Shown here piece after piece: positions 7,243-15,893 of a stretch of DNA of 32,721 bases. A program made the translations under genes and the position numbers. The notes beneath the pieces were generated by a model. The model was not told the DNA's origin. It was given only the letters and a program-made list of their open reading frames with translations, and searched no databases. Source of the stretch: JAVBNU01 sp031551265 (GTDB lineage: Bacteria; Cyanobacteriota; Vampirovibrionia; Gastranaerophilales; Gastranaerophilaceae); NCBI GenBank assembly GCA_031551265.1, contig JAVBNU010000056.1:1-32721 (forward strand), read 5' to 3'. Each line of letters begins with the position of its first letter. Position 1 is the first letter of the stretch.

Positions 7243-8208
7243 TTAATCTCCTTTATTCAATCTGTTTTGACAAACAAATTTATCGCCTATTTGCATTTTT
7301 GCGCCGTTTATCCAGTCGGTTGCGCGCATTTCGCCTTTGCCTTCAGGCTTCACTGTTACCAATAAAATAACTCCTTCGCCTGTCGTAATCTCCAAGCCTT
7401 CTTTAGTTTTCGCAACTAAAGAGCCGGGCTGCAAGTCGGAGATTTTATCTGTTAGTTTTGACCTTAAAATTTTTATATTTTTATCATTAAAAAACGTGTA
7501 ACAACATGGCCAGGAACACAAGCCTCTTATCAGATTATGTATTTCTTTAGCGCTTTTGTTCCAGTCAACACAGGCATCTTCTTTGCAGAATTTGCCGGCA
7601 TGAGTTATGTTTTTTATATCCTGAGGCACAGGACAAATTTTTTGATTTTTCAAGCCCGCCAGCGAACAATACAGCATTTCCGGCGCACAAGCCGAAATTT
7701 CCTGACTAAGCTCAATATCAGTCATATTTTCGTAAATATCTATTTCTTTATTCAAGCAAATATCACCGGCATCAAGCTCAACAACTGTAAGCATAGTTGT
7801 TACGCCCGTTACCTTGTCGCCATTCACAATTGCGCGCTGGATAGGGTTCGCGCCGCGGTATTTTGGCAAAAGTGACGCGTGAAGATTGATTGTCCCATAT
7901 TTCGGGATATCGAGAATTTCTTGTGATAAAATTTGTCCATAAGCAAACGTCACAAAAAAATCGACATCGAGAGATTTTAGCTTTTCGATTAATTCAGTGT
8001 CATTACGCAATAAACGCGGTTGATAAACAGGAACATTATGTTTCTCGGCTGCAATTTTTATTGGTGGTGCTTCCAGCTTTTGCCCGCGTCCCTTTGGCTT
8101 GTCTATCTTTGTCACAACGCCGGCAACTTCAATATCTTCCTTAGAAATTAAATATTCAAGAGAAGGCACTGCAATCTCAGGGGTTGCAAAGAATACGACT
8201 TTAATCAA
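7243..8208 (-). CDS. fmt: Methionyl-tRNA formyltransferase
   Basis: Formylates initiator Met-tRNA with 10-formyl-tetrahydrofolate. The 321-residue protein has the catalytic N108 and H110 in INLHASLLPKYRG and D146 in LDAGD, at the same positions as in the E. coli enzyme, and a C-terminal OB-fold domain (about residues 205-310). The start codon is TTG at 8208, giving MIKVVFFATPEIAVPSL, which matches the usual N-terminus. GAGG is nine bases upstream, inside the end of def. The def stop and this start are separated by a single base, so translation is probably coupled. The formyl group it adds is removed by the def product encoded just upstream, a common gene pairing. The weak start codon may lower yield relative to def. 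Confidence 0.97.
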   Translation of the reverse strand: MIKVVFFATPEIAVPSLEYLISKEDIEVAGVVTKIDKPKGRGQKLEAPPIKIAAEKHNVPVYQPRLLRNDTELIEKLKSLDVDFFVTFAYGQILSQEILDIPKYGTINLHASLLPKYRGANPIQRAIVNGDKVTGVTTMLTVVELDAGDICLNKEIDIYENMTDIELSQEISACAPEMLYCSLAGLKNQKICPVPQDIKNITHAGKFCKEDACVDWNKSAKEIHNLIRGLCSWPCCYTFFNDKNIKILRSKLTDKISDLQPGSLVAKTKEGLEITTGEGVILLVTVKPEGKGEMRATDWINGAKMQIGDKFVCQNRLNKGD

Positions 8209-8209
8209 T

Positions 8210-8794
8210 TTAGTTTTCCTCTTTTTTAGGCGGTTTTTGCGCGATTATTTCTTCAAGCTCAACCTCTTCGATGAGCTTCTCAACGTCTACAGGGGGTAAA
8301 TTGAACTCTTTCAAAACGCTATCCGTTTCGAAACGGTTTCTTGTGTGGTCAATAAAAAGCACGCCGTCTAAATGGTCAAATTCATGCTGCAAAACAATAG
8401 CCAGAAGTGAACCTTCTGTTCCTTCAATAATGAATGGTTTGCCGTGCCTGTCCAGCGCTTTGACTGTCACACACTCCGACCGTCTAACCTCGGTAAAAGC
8501 CTGTGGGAAACTCAAACAGCTTTCACGACTGCACACAGCGCCTGATTTCTTAATAATTTTAGGGTTGACAAAAACTTTAGGATTAGCCGGCTCATGTGCA
8601 GGTGAAGGATCGATAACAAAAATTCGTAATGACTCTCCAACCTGTGGCGCTGCAAGCCCTACACCGTTTTGCATGTACATTGTATCAATCATATCAGAAA
8701 TTAATATTTGTATTTTTTTTGATATTTTGTGAACTTCTTTTGCTTTTTCGCGCAACAGCGGGTCACCGTATTTTAAAACTTTTCTTATTGCCAT
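8210..8794 (-). CDS. def: Peptide deformylase
   Basis: Metal-dependent enzyme that removes the N-formyl group from new proteins. Motif 1 is GVGLAAPQVG (residues 44-53), motif 2 is ESCLSFP with metal ligand C93, and motif 3 is QHEFDH with H137, E138 and H141. Motif 2 normally reads EGCLS; here the glycine is serine. At 194 residues it is slightly longer than average because of a charged C-terminal tail (KPPKKEEN). It is the first gene of the def-fmt-aroH operon, preceded by AAGGA and by a promoter at 8849-8878. Its last codons carry the ribosome binding site for fmt. Identification is secure and the enzyme should be active since all ligands are present. Confidence 0.97.
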   Translation of the reverse strand: MAIRKVLKYGDPLLREKAKEVHKISKKIQILISDMIDTMYMQNGVGLAAPQVGESLRIFVIDPSPAHEPANPKVFVNPKIIKKSGAVCSRESCLSFPQAFTEVRRSECVTVKALDRHGKPFIIEGTEGSLLAIVLQHEFDHLDGVLFIDHTRNRFETDSVLKEFNLPPVDVEKLIEEVELEEIIAQKPPKKEEN

Positions 8795-8848
8795 TGTCGT
8801 ATCCTTAAAACATAATCAATTGGGGAAATTATTATAAACCCTCAATTC

Positions 8849-8878
8849 ATTATATAATCAGAGTATTGCACAAGTCAA
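8849..8878 (-). promoter_or_regulatory. Promoter for def-fmt-aroH, with a palindromic -10
   Basis: Minus-strand TTGACT (8878 to 8873), an 18-base spacer and TATAAT (8854 to 8849) precede def by about 50 bases. The -10 lies inside the perfect palindrome ATTATATAAT (8849-8858), so a TATAAT also reads on the plus strand (8853-8858), towards the noncoding segment at 8892-9016. No good plus-strand -35 is visible, so bidirectional activity is speculative. Confidence 0.65.
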
Positions 8879-8891
8879 TTATAAGCAGACT

Positions 8892-9016
8892 AAAATGTGT
8901 GAACATGCAATTTACACTCCCTTTGCAGTCCCGCAACGCGGTTTTTGCGTTCTATTTGCGGGAACTCATAGTCATGAGACCCCGTGAATACGCGCTTGAT
9001 GGCAAATACACACTTT
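8892..9016. ncRNA. Candidate structured RNA or regulatory element between def and the WecA-like gene
   Basis: The 245 bases between these two genes hold no believable ORF but fold well. AAAATGTGT (8892-8900) pairs with ACACACTTT (9008-9016) with one mismatch. TTTGC (8922-8926) pairs with GCAAA (9002-9006). Inside are a hairpin TCCCGC 8929-8934 / GCGGGA 8958-8963 stacked on AACGC 8935-8939 / GCGTT 8947-8951, and a tetraloop hairpin CTCAT 8965-8969 / ATGAG 8974-8978. The strand cannot be decided: it could be the 3' end of the glyA-wecA transcript (minus) or a separate plus-strand RNA. No family was recognised. Confidence 0.35.
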
Positions 9017-9039
9017 CATGTCCGGGGCGGCTAACAATA

Positions 9040-10080
9040 CTACTTTTTCTTGTTCTTTGCAAGCACATTCAAAAGCAGCATAAACGAACCTATGGCAACA
9101 ATGTATAAAGAATATCTCAATAGCGACGAATTACTTATATAAATTGCCAAAATACCTGACAAAAGCACAACTGATGCAAGGATTAGGACAATGAAATTTT
9201 GCGAAAAGCCTGCCTTTAAAAGCTTGTGATGGATGTGCTCAGCGTCAGCCACAAATGGCGAGGTGCCTTTCAGTATGCGCCTTGTTGACGAAAATATAAT
9301 ATCCAAAATCGGCACTGACAAAATAAACAAAGGCACGAATGCAAGTGTTGCAGCCTTTATAACCCCTGTTATCGAAAGAGTCGCGAGCAAAAAACCCGAA
9401 AATAAAGCACCCGAGTCGCCCATGAAAATCTTTGCAGGGTTGAAATTGTATGTTAAAAACGCAAGCATTGAACCTGCTAAAATGAATGCAATCAGCGCAC
9501 TTATGTTATCAGCAGCCGTCGCAACAGCTACCAATCCAAGTGTTACAGAGCTCATCGTGACCACAGAGCCTGCCAGCCCGTCGATTCCGTCTATAAAGTT
9601 TACGGCATTACTTATCCCGACAATCCACATTACTGTGATTATGTATGAGAAAAATCCATGCAATATAAAAGGATTGCTGAAAGGAATATAAATTATTTCA
9701 ATTTTTATGCCAAGCAAAAACACAATTGTCGCGATTGCAAGCTGCACAATGAGTTTGAACTTAGCGCTCAAGCCGTAAATATCATCAATCAAGCCGAGCA
9801 AAAACATCATTGAACTACCCAGCAAAATTCCCGATAAAAGCTTTCCATAAGGGTAATAGCTCAAGAAAACCAAAAACAGGAACGTCATCATAGTGCTGAG
9901 CCAAATTGCGATTCCGCCCAGTCGTGAAATTGGCTGAGAGTGAATTTTGCGCTCATTGGGCTCGTCAACAAGTCCTTTTTTTGCAGAAAAATAAATGACA
10001 AACGGAACTATAAACACACCCAAAAGGTATGAGATTATAAGTCCGATTATATGTGAATCTGCAAGTTTAATTAGTGGCAT
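9040..10080 (-). CDS. wecA: WecA/TagO/MraY-family undecaprenyl-phosphate sugar-1-phosphate transferase
   Basis: A 346-residue integral membrane enzyme with about ten or eleven hydrophobic segments. It transfers a HexNAc-1-phosphate from UDP-sugar to undecaprenyl phosphate, the first step of lipid-linked polysaccharide synthesis. Family motifs are D99-D100 in LIDDIYGL, NAVNFIDGIDGLAG with N161 and D164, the FMGDSG segment with D222, and HIHH at 282-285. The HIHH form is characteristic of the WecA/TagO/RgpG branch rather than MraY, so a role in glycan rather than peptidoglycan synthesis is more likely; the exact sugar cannot be read. The start ATG 10080 follows GAGGA, ten bases after the glyA stop, so glyA and this gene are co-transcribed. 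It could prime the exopolysaccharide handled by the export genes at the right end of the window. The gene symbol denotes the family, not proven orthology. Confidence 0.88.
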   Translation of the reverse strand: MPLIKLADSHIIGLIISYLLGVFIVPFVIYFSAKKGLVDEPNERKIHSQPISRLGGIAIWLSTMMTFLFLVFLSYYPYGKLLSGILLGSSMMFLLGLIDDIYGLSAKFKLIVQLAIATIVFLLGIKIEIIYIPFSNPFILHGFFSYIITVMWIVGISNAVNFIDGIDGLAGSVVTMSSVTLGLVAVATAADNISALIAFILAGSMLAFLTYNFNPAKIFMGDSGALFSGFLLATLSITGVIKAATLAFVPLFILSVPILDIIFSSTRRILKGTSPFVADAEHIHHKLLKAGFSQNFIVLILASVVLLSGILAIYISNSSLLRYSLYIVAIGSFMLLLNVLAKNKKK

Positions 10081-10090
10081 AAGTCCTCAT

Positions 10091-11326
10091 TTAGTATAGC
10101 GGGTATTTTTTACATAATTTTAGCGAACGCTCGCGTAAATTTGCAAGTGCAATTTCGTTATCTGACGCGGTTATAGCTGATGCAATAATTTTGCCGACTT
10201 CAACCATATCCTCTTCTTTAAAGCCTCTTGTTGTACATGCCGGCGAGCCGAGACGTATACCGCTTGTGACGAAAGGACTTTGAGGGTCATTCGGTACAGT
10301 GTTTTTGTTGGCTGTAATACCAACTTTTTCAAGCACATTAGCGATGTCTTTGCCGGTTTTGTTAAATTTTCTTAAATCAACTGTCATCAAATGGTTTTCT
10401 GTGCCTGAGCCAACAATATCAACGCCTTCTTCCATCAATGTTGCTGCAAGAACTTTGGCATTTTTGACAACCTGTGCAGCATAGGCCTTGAAATCATCCT
10501 GCATAACTTCTTTTAGCGCAACAGCTTTACCTGCAATGATATGTTCAAGAGGCCCGCCTTGCAAGCCGGGGAATACCGCTTTATCAATACCGGCTGCGTG
10601 TTCCTCATCACACATAGTGATGCCGCCGCGTGGGCCGCGCAAGGTTTTGTGAGTCGTTGTTGTTATAAATTGAGCGTAACCGGCCGGTGACGGGTGCATG
10701 CCGGTCGCGACCAAGCCTGCGATATGTGCTATATCTGCCATCAAATACGCACCGACTGAGTCGGCGATTTCTCTGAAACGTTTGAAATCAATGATTTTCG
10801 AATAGTTACTTGCGCCACAAATAATCATTTTGGGTTTATGCTCTGTAGCGAGTTTTTGAACTTCTTCGTAATCAATATTGCCATTATCATCAATACCGTA
10901 GCTTACGATGTCAAAATAAATCCCTGAAAAGTTCACCGGTGAGCCGTGAGTTAAGTGCCCACCATTCGATAAATCCATGCCAAGAACTTTGTCACCGGGC
11001 TTCAGAGCGTATAAAAATACTGCCATGTTTGCTTGCGCGCCACTATGTGGTTGGACATTGGCATGTTCCACGTTGAATACTTTTTTTGCGCGCTCAATAG
11101 CTAAAGTTTCGATTTCATCGACATATTCACAGCCATTGTAGAATCTTTTGTGTGGCTTGCCTTCGGCGTATTTATTTGTCAAAACCGAGCCACATGCAGC
11201 CATTACTGCAGGGGAAGTGAAATTTTCACTCGCAATCAGCTCAATAGTTGTGCGTTGGCGCTCCAACTCTTTTTCAATCAAATCAGCAACATCTTTGTCC
11301 GTTTTTCTTATAACATCTAATTCCAT
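10091..11326 (-). CDS. glyA: Serine hydroxymethyltransferase
   Basis: A PLP enzyme that interconverts serine and glycine and supplies one-carbon units to folate. The 411-residue protein has normal length. The cofactor lysine is K227 in TTTTHKTLRGPRGG. Other conserved stretches are TIELIASENF, EGKPHKRFYNGC and the cofactor aspartate in LMADIAHIAG. The ATG at 11326 has GGGGAG five bases upstream. It heads a two-gene unit with the WecA-like transferase. A 90-base AT-rich gap separates it from the large gene upstream, which reads the same way; no near-consensus promoter was found there, although weak candidates exist. Its 10-formyl/5,10-methylene-THF chemistry also feeds fmt nearby. Identification is secure. 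Confidence 0.97.
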   Translation of the reverse strand: MELDVIRKTDKDVADLIEKELERQRTTIELIASENFTSPAVMAACGSVLTNKYAEGKPHKRFYNGCEYVDEIETLAIERAKKVFNVEHANVQPHSGAQANMAVFLYALKPGDKVLGMDLSNGGHLTHGSPVNFSGIYFDIVSYGIDDNGNIDYEEVQKLATEHKPKMIICGASNYSKIIDFKRFREIADSVGAYLMADIAHIAGLVATGMHPSPAGYAQFITTTTHKTLRGPRGGITMCDEEHAAGIDKAVFPGLQGGPLEHIIAGKAVALKEVMQDDFKAYAAQVVKNAKVLAATLMEEGVDIVGSGTENHLMTVDLRKFNKTGKDIANVLEKVGITANKNTVPNDPQSPFVTSGIRLGSPACTTRGFKEEDMVEVGKIIASAITASDNEIALANLRERSLKLCKKYPLY

Positions 11327-11415
11327 CGTTACTCCCCCATAAGACTAATCCTAATTCTAATTTATTACAAAATTGTCGAATTGGGAAGTGTTTAATTTTA
11401 ATAATTTACATCAAT

Positions 11416-14400
11416 TTATACGGATTGTTGTACAGGCTGGTATTTGCCACCTGAAGTGTACTGCATACCCGGATTTTTCATTAAGATTTCGTTTGTTGCG
11501 TAGAAAATTGCTACGTTAAAATCTTCCGATGTAATCGCAATTTTTTCATTTTGATTTTTACATCTGAGTATTAAATTGTTGCTGCCAACCTCACGTGCAA
11601 TGATGTATTCTTTGCCGTCATCAGTATATTTGTCTTTATCATTTGTGGCATTGGGGTTTATAACGAGTTTTTTGAACACCATTCCTACAGGAAAATCTAA
11701 GTCTAAGCCGGTTTTTGGATCATTTTTATTACCATTTAACGTTCTGTCAGGCGAAATTTGGATATGGTCAACTAAATCAGTATCTCTTTTCAGTCCCTTT
11801 CTGACGTATTCATTAATTTCTTTATCGTTATTTTGATCTTTCAATCTCATACCGCTGTTGTTGTAGAGTGTAATGACGGTAGAGCCTTTGTCATTATAGC
11901 GAAGTATTGCGGCTCTATTGTCGTTAAATTTAGGTAATAATACAGGAGTACCGTCGTTCAACGCGCTCAATTCAGGCAGCTTTCTGAGATTAGCAATGGT
12001 GCTGGTCTCTTTGTAATAAGTTTTATAAATATTGTCACCTTTTTCTGTCAACTTATTGTATGGCACGAAATTGCGGTTTTGTTGGAAAATATTTTTAGCA
12101 TACGTTTCATAGCCTGTCAGACCCAGCTTGTCGCCGATAAAATCAGTAGGACAGCCCGGTAAAGTCATTAACATTTTATATGCCGATTTATACTTATCTA
12201 GAGCAGGCTCCAAAATAATCTTCAGGACATTGTCTTTTAACGTTTCTGTATCAAAATTTTTCAGTGCAGGCGAATTGTTTTTAGCTCTGCTTATTACATC
12301 TGAGAGCGTGAAATCAAACGGTCGTGCGCCAAACGAGTCTGCTTTCAGCTTCGCGTTCTCCTTGTCTTTATCACTTACATTCATATCAAACAGACTCATA
12401 GAACTGTTTCTTGCGAATGCAGCTTTTCTGTTTGTATCACTCATTTGACCTGATGCATAAAACGCAATAGCTTCATTGATGCTTTTTAGAATTGCTTCTT
12501 TATCGCTTGCATTTAGTTTTTGTGCGTCAAAGTAATTTTGGAAAGCGTCGACAAATCTATCACCTACTGCGATTGCTTTAGGCGATATGTCTTTAACATC
12601 TTTCAGTTCGTCTTCTGGAGCAAAGCCAAATACTTTCTTCGCTATTTCTATATGGTTTGGCTTGCCGAAATCGGAGTGGAAGAGTTCCATATTTAATGCT
12701 GTCATTGTGGCAATTCTTGGTTTATCGTGATTACTCATGAATGTGTACGAGTGGTTTATTCCATCTACCGGCATGTCGAAGAATTTACCCGGATAACCGT
12801 TCCAACCTTGCACTAGAGTAGAATGTAGCTGAGAAATATTGCCTAAGCTGCCATATCTGCCGCCGCTTGCTTCTTCAGGATTACCTGCGCACATTTGCCC
12901 TGTGAGAGAATAGAAATTACAGTAATCAGCTTGAGATGTGATTTTTTCAATAAGCTTCGCACCTGCCTGGCTGTTGTTTTTGTGTTTGAAGTAATTTGAG
13001 AAATTTTCTAAGTCTGTAATCTCTGCATAAGTTACGGCATGAGGGTTAACTTTGAGCATTCTGCCTGTCAATGTGTTCCAGAAAGAGCAGGTGTCAGACC
13101 AAGCATCATCAGGTGAGGCGTTTTCATTTCTCACTGAATCCCATTCGGCAACGTCTTTGCTGGCGTCAATTCTCATACCTAAGCCGGCTTGAGTTTTGTC
13201 AGCTATCATTTCCGCCATAATGAAGTTGGCTGCAGTAAGCCCCTTGAAGCGCTTAGATAACCCATCAACCAGAGTTGTAAAATCTTTATCATTAGAATTC
13301 AACTTGAAGAAAGTCTGTTGCATTTGCTTGAGTGCGTAATCTGCTTCACCTTTAGGGGTTAAATCAGTAAAATAACCTTTTTTGCGTAGAACAATGTCCT
13401 CAGCAATGACAGGTCTTATAATTTCAGTTTTCTTTCCTGTTTGCTTATCTATAACGGTATCTTTAATTTTGTAGATTATTTCACCTGTGCTATCCTCAAT
13501 AACTGCATGTGCATCGGGACAGAAAGTTTTCATCAACGCAAATTTAAATATTTCAGGCATGATAAGCGGTAATGCGTACTTACCCAATGTATTAAGCTTG
13601 TTTTCACTTTTATCTTCCAGCTCAATACCTTTATTATCCAGTGATTGTAGGATATTTTTTGCTACTTCTTTAAAATCATTCTCAAACAATTCGTCCATAG
13701 CAAGGTACATGTTTTTATATTCAGAAAGAAGCTTTTTATCGCTTTCTTGCTGCCTTGCATAATCAAGACGCTGCATAGGATTCGCCAGCTCGTCAGCATT
13801 GGATGCAATTTTGTTAAGATAAGGTGATGATAACACCGCTGATAATTCGTTGCTACACTCAAATGTTTCAAAAACAGAGTTCATTAAAACACGTTTGATA
13901 CTATCATCATAAGTTTCATTTTCAGCATATATATTGTTTAGAACGCTTGATGAATGTGTATTATTGAGGGCTTTAGAAATCATTTCAGTTGTTATTTTCA
14001 ACTTTTTGCTGCCGTCAGGATTAATTTCATAAATATTTTCAGGTAAAAGGCCCTCATTGTACAATTTTTCAATTCTCGCCTTATATGATGCTTCTGTTCC
14101 TGTAGTATTTTTCAGCATTTCGGCAAGGTATTCCAAATGAGCTTGTCTGGTTACTTCTGTCCAGTATGCAACTGCTTTCATTGCCGTATCACGCGCCATG
14201 AAAGTTCCTGCTTCGACGTAATTGTCTTTTTTAGTTAAGCTGTTTTGAAGGTATTCAGGGTTCTTTTTGTCATTTGCAGATAAGTGGAATTTAACCTTAG
14301 GGATATCATTGTTGCCATCCCAGTTATAGCTGCCGTCAGGTTTATCCTGTCTTTGTACATTCCAATTTTCACTGAGGTTATTGAGGAATTTTTCTAAATC

Positions 14401-15672
14401 CTCAACGGTATGGCCGTCTTTTACTGTGAAATTTTTAGTATCTGGAGAAAGGCTTGCCGCCGCTAATGCCTCAGAGAGCTTCTCCTTTTTAACTTCAAAG
14501 AAATACGGTGGTGTAGTGTGGTAGAAGGACGTAACCTCATATTTGGATGCAGTATTTTTATTTGCATAAGTTGTTATAAGGTTTTTGTAATCAGTTTGCT
14601 GATCCGAACCTGCAAAACGAGCATCAAAAACCTGTACGTAGATCGGTTTATGCGATTCATAACCGTTAAGTGTGGGAGGGTTAACTATTTTGAAGCCTAC
14701 GTTTTTGTTAATATTTTTGTCTATAGGTAGCATCCCGATTCCTAGCGGTTTTTCATCGAGATTGCCAAGGGTAAATGAATAATAGAAAGGCGATTGCTTG
14801 CCATGTTTCAAAATATGCTGGAAACGAACACCTGTAACACCCTCGTTGACGAGTGCTGCATCCATATAGTAATTCATGCCATGTTTGAATAATTCAACCT
14901 GCATTCTTTTAAAATCATTGAGCGTGCCGATGTCAGGCGAAACCTGCATCGGGTTTTGAGTCCAGTATTTGTGTGAGGACATTGTATCCTTAGAAAATGG
15001 CGTCCCCACAACGCCTGTGGTTCCTTCTTGTTTCAACTGCGGGGCTTTTTCAGCGATACCTGCCAAATTACCGCCCATTTTGTTCACATGGGTTCTTCTT
15101 ACTAATGATGCTTCGTCATTCTTTGTTTGATTTATTTTAACGTCATAATTTAAAAAGCTTCTATACGGGCTATTTTCTTTTTTAGGCTCAAACTCAGCAA
15201 TATTGCAAATGTCAGTCATTACCAGTGACATGGAGCCTGCACGGTCAATAGCCGGTCTGTCATTCAACACAATCGTATAGCGCGGCTTGCTCGAGTCATT
15301 ACTAAGCGAGTTTGTGTACATACCCGGGTCAATAAACGTTTGCTTTAATGTGCCGGAATTTTTGTCGTACAAGTTGTAGCGGTAACCAAAGGCTTTATGT
15401 GATAAAAATCGTTTAAACTCCGGATTTGCCGTGTCTAAAACCAACTTACCCTCTTTAGGGAAATTCAGAGTCATTTTTTGAGCATTATCAATGGGCTGCC
15501 ATTCATCGCTCACTTTTTCTAAAGGAACTAATTCTATTTGAATTTTGCGATCGGCAGGAACATTCGGCAAGTAAAACGTGTATTGCGACTTACCGGATAC
15601 ATCCGTTTCTTTTTTGATGCCCTTAAAGTTAATATCTTTTGAAATTTCCGAAGTAATACTATTTATTTTCAC
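11416..15672 (-). CDS. Very large GH13 (alpha-amylase superfamily)-like protein
   Basis: A 1418-residue protein without a signal peptide. Three GH13 hallmarks appear in order: region II GLGMRIDASKD with nucleophile candidate D836, region III VTYAEITDL with acid/base candidate E884, and region IV FMSNHDKPR with D983. A degenerate region I may be MDAALVNEG near residue 271. An N-terminal beta-rich part (about 30-150) and a C-terminal beta domain (after about 1270) resemble the flanking domains of amylases. About 560 residues separate regions I and II, far more than usual, so the barrel carries a large insertion. The N-terminus has the short motif INFKG. The start is GTG 15672, with AAAGGA seven bases upstream and a promoter at 15737-15764. 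It is divergent from the giant gene. An alpha-glucan substrate such as starch or glycogen is inferred; the exact activity is unknown. Confidence 0.8.
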   Translation of the reverse strand: MKINSITSEISKDINFKGIKKETDVSGKSQYTFYLPNVPADRKIQIELVPLEKVSDEWQPIDNAQKMTLNFPKEGKLVLDTANPEFKRFLSHKAFGYRYNLYDKNSGTLKQTFIDPGMYTNSLSNDSSKPRYTIVLNDRPAIDRAGSMSLVMTDICNIAEFEPKKENSPYRSFLNYDVKINQTKNDEASLVRRTHVNKMGGNLAGIAEKAPQLKQEGTTGVVGTPFSKDTMSSHKYWTQNPMQVSPDIGTLNDFKRMQVELFKHGMNYYMDAALVNEGVTGVRFQHILKHGKQSPFYYSFTLGNLDEKPLGIGMLPIDKNINKNVGFKIVNPPTLNGYESHKPIYVQVFDARFAGSDQQTDYKNLITTYANKNTASKYEVTSFYHTTPPYFFEVKKEKLSEALAAASLSPDTKNFTVKDGHTVEDLEKFLNNLSENWNVQRQDKPDGSYNWDGNNDIPKVKFHLSANDKKNPEYLQNSLTKKDNYVEAGTFMARDTAMKAVAYWTEVTRQAHLEYLAEMLKNTTGTEASYKARIEKLYNEGLLPENIYEINPDGSKKLKITTEMISKALNNTHSSSVLNNIYAENETYDDSIKRVLMNSVFETFECSNELSAVLSSPYLNKIASNADELANPMQRLDYARQQESDKKLLSEYKNMYLAMDELFENDFKEVAKNILQSLDNKGIELEDKSENKLNTLGKYALPLIMPEIFKFALMKTFCPDAHAVIEDSTGEIIYKIKDTVIDKQTGKKTEIIRPVIAEDIVLRKKGYFTDLTPKGEADYALKQMQQTFFKLNSNDKDFTTLVDGLSKRFKGLTAANFIMAEMIADKTQAGLGMRIDASKDVAEWDSVRNENASPDDAWSDTCSFWNTLTGRMLKVNPHAVTYAEITDLENFSNYFKHKNNSQAGAKLIEKITSQADYCNFYSLTGQMCAGNPEEASGGRYGSLGNISQLHSTLVQGWNGYPGKFFDMPVDGINHSYTFMSNHDKPRIATMTALNMELFHSDFGKPNHIEIAKKVFGFAPEDELKDVKDISPKAIAVGDRFVDAFQNYFDAQKLNASDKEAILKSINEAIAFYASGQMSDTNRKAAFARNSSMSLFDMNVSDKDKENAKLKADSFGARPFDFTLSDVISRAKNNSPALKNFDTETLKDNVLKIILEPALDKYKSAYKMLMTLPGCPTDFIGDKLGLTGYETYAKNIFQQNRNFVPYNKLTEKGDNIYKTYYKETSTIANLRKLPELSALNDGTPVLLPKFNDNRAAILRYNDKGSTVITLYNNSGMRLKDQNNDKEINEYVRKGLKRDTDLVDHIQISPDRTLNGNKNDPKTGLDLDFPVGMVFKKLVINPNATNDKDKYTDDGKEYIIAREVGSNNLILRCKNQNEKIAITSEDFNVAIFYATNEILMKNPGMQYTSGGKYQPVQQSV

Positions 15673-15736
15673 ACTACGTTCCTTTGTACCTACTTAATAA
15701 ATGTAATTCCTCTCAAGATTTTTTGTTGCTAGCTTA

Positions 15737-15764
15737 ATTATAAATTTTATGTAACATTTTGCAA
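15737..15764 (-). promoter_or_regulatory. Promoter of the GH13-like gene
   Basis: Minus-strand TTGCAA (15764 to 15759), a 16-base spacer and TATAAT (15742 to 15737) predict a transcript start near 15730 and a leader of roughly 58 bases. It lies in the 221-base divergent region shared with the giant gene. I find no comparable plus-strand promoter there; only AT-rich tracts and T-runs are visible. Confidence 0.65.
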
Positions 15765-15893
15765 AGTTAGCGTTATTACTGAGTTTCAAACTGCAAAATT
15801 TTTTTTACAATTCTTAACAATTCCGAAGGCATTTTTTTTCTCCCAAATGTTTTTATATACATATAGAGATTTTGGAAGAGAGAAAGTTCATTA

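Noticed and set aside
9233..9691. Plus-strand open frame under the WecA-like gene
   Set aside because: Complement of transmembrane codons; no initiation signals.
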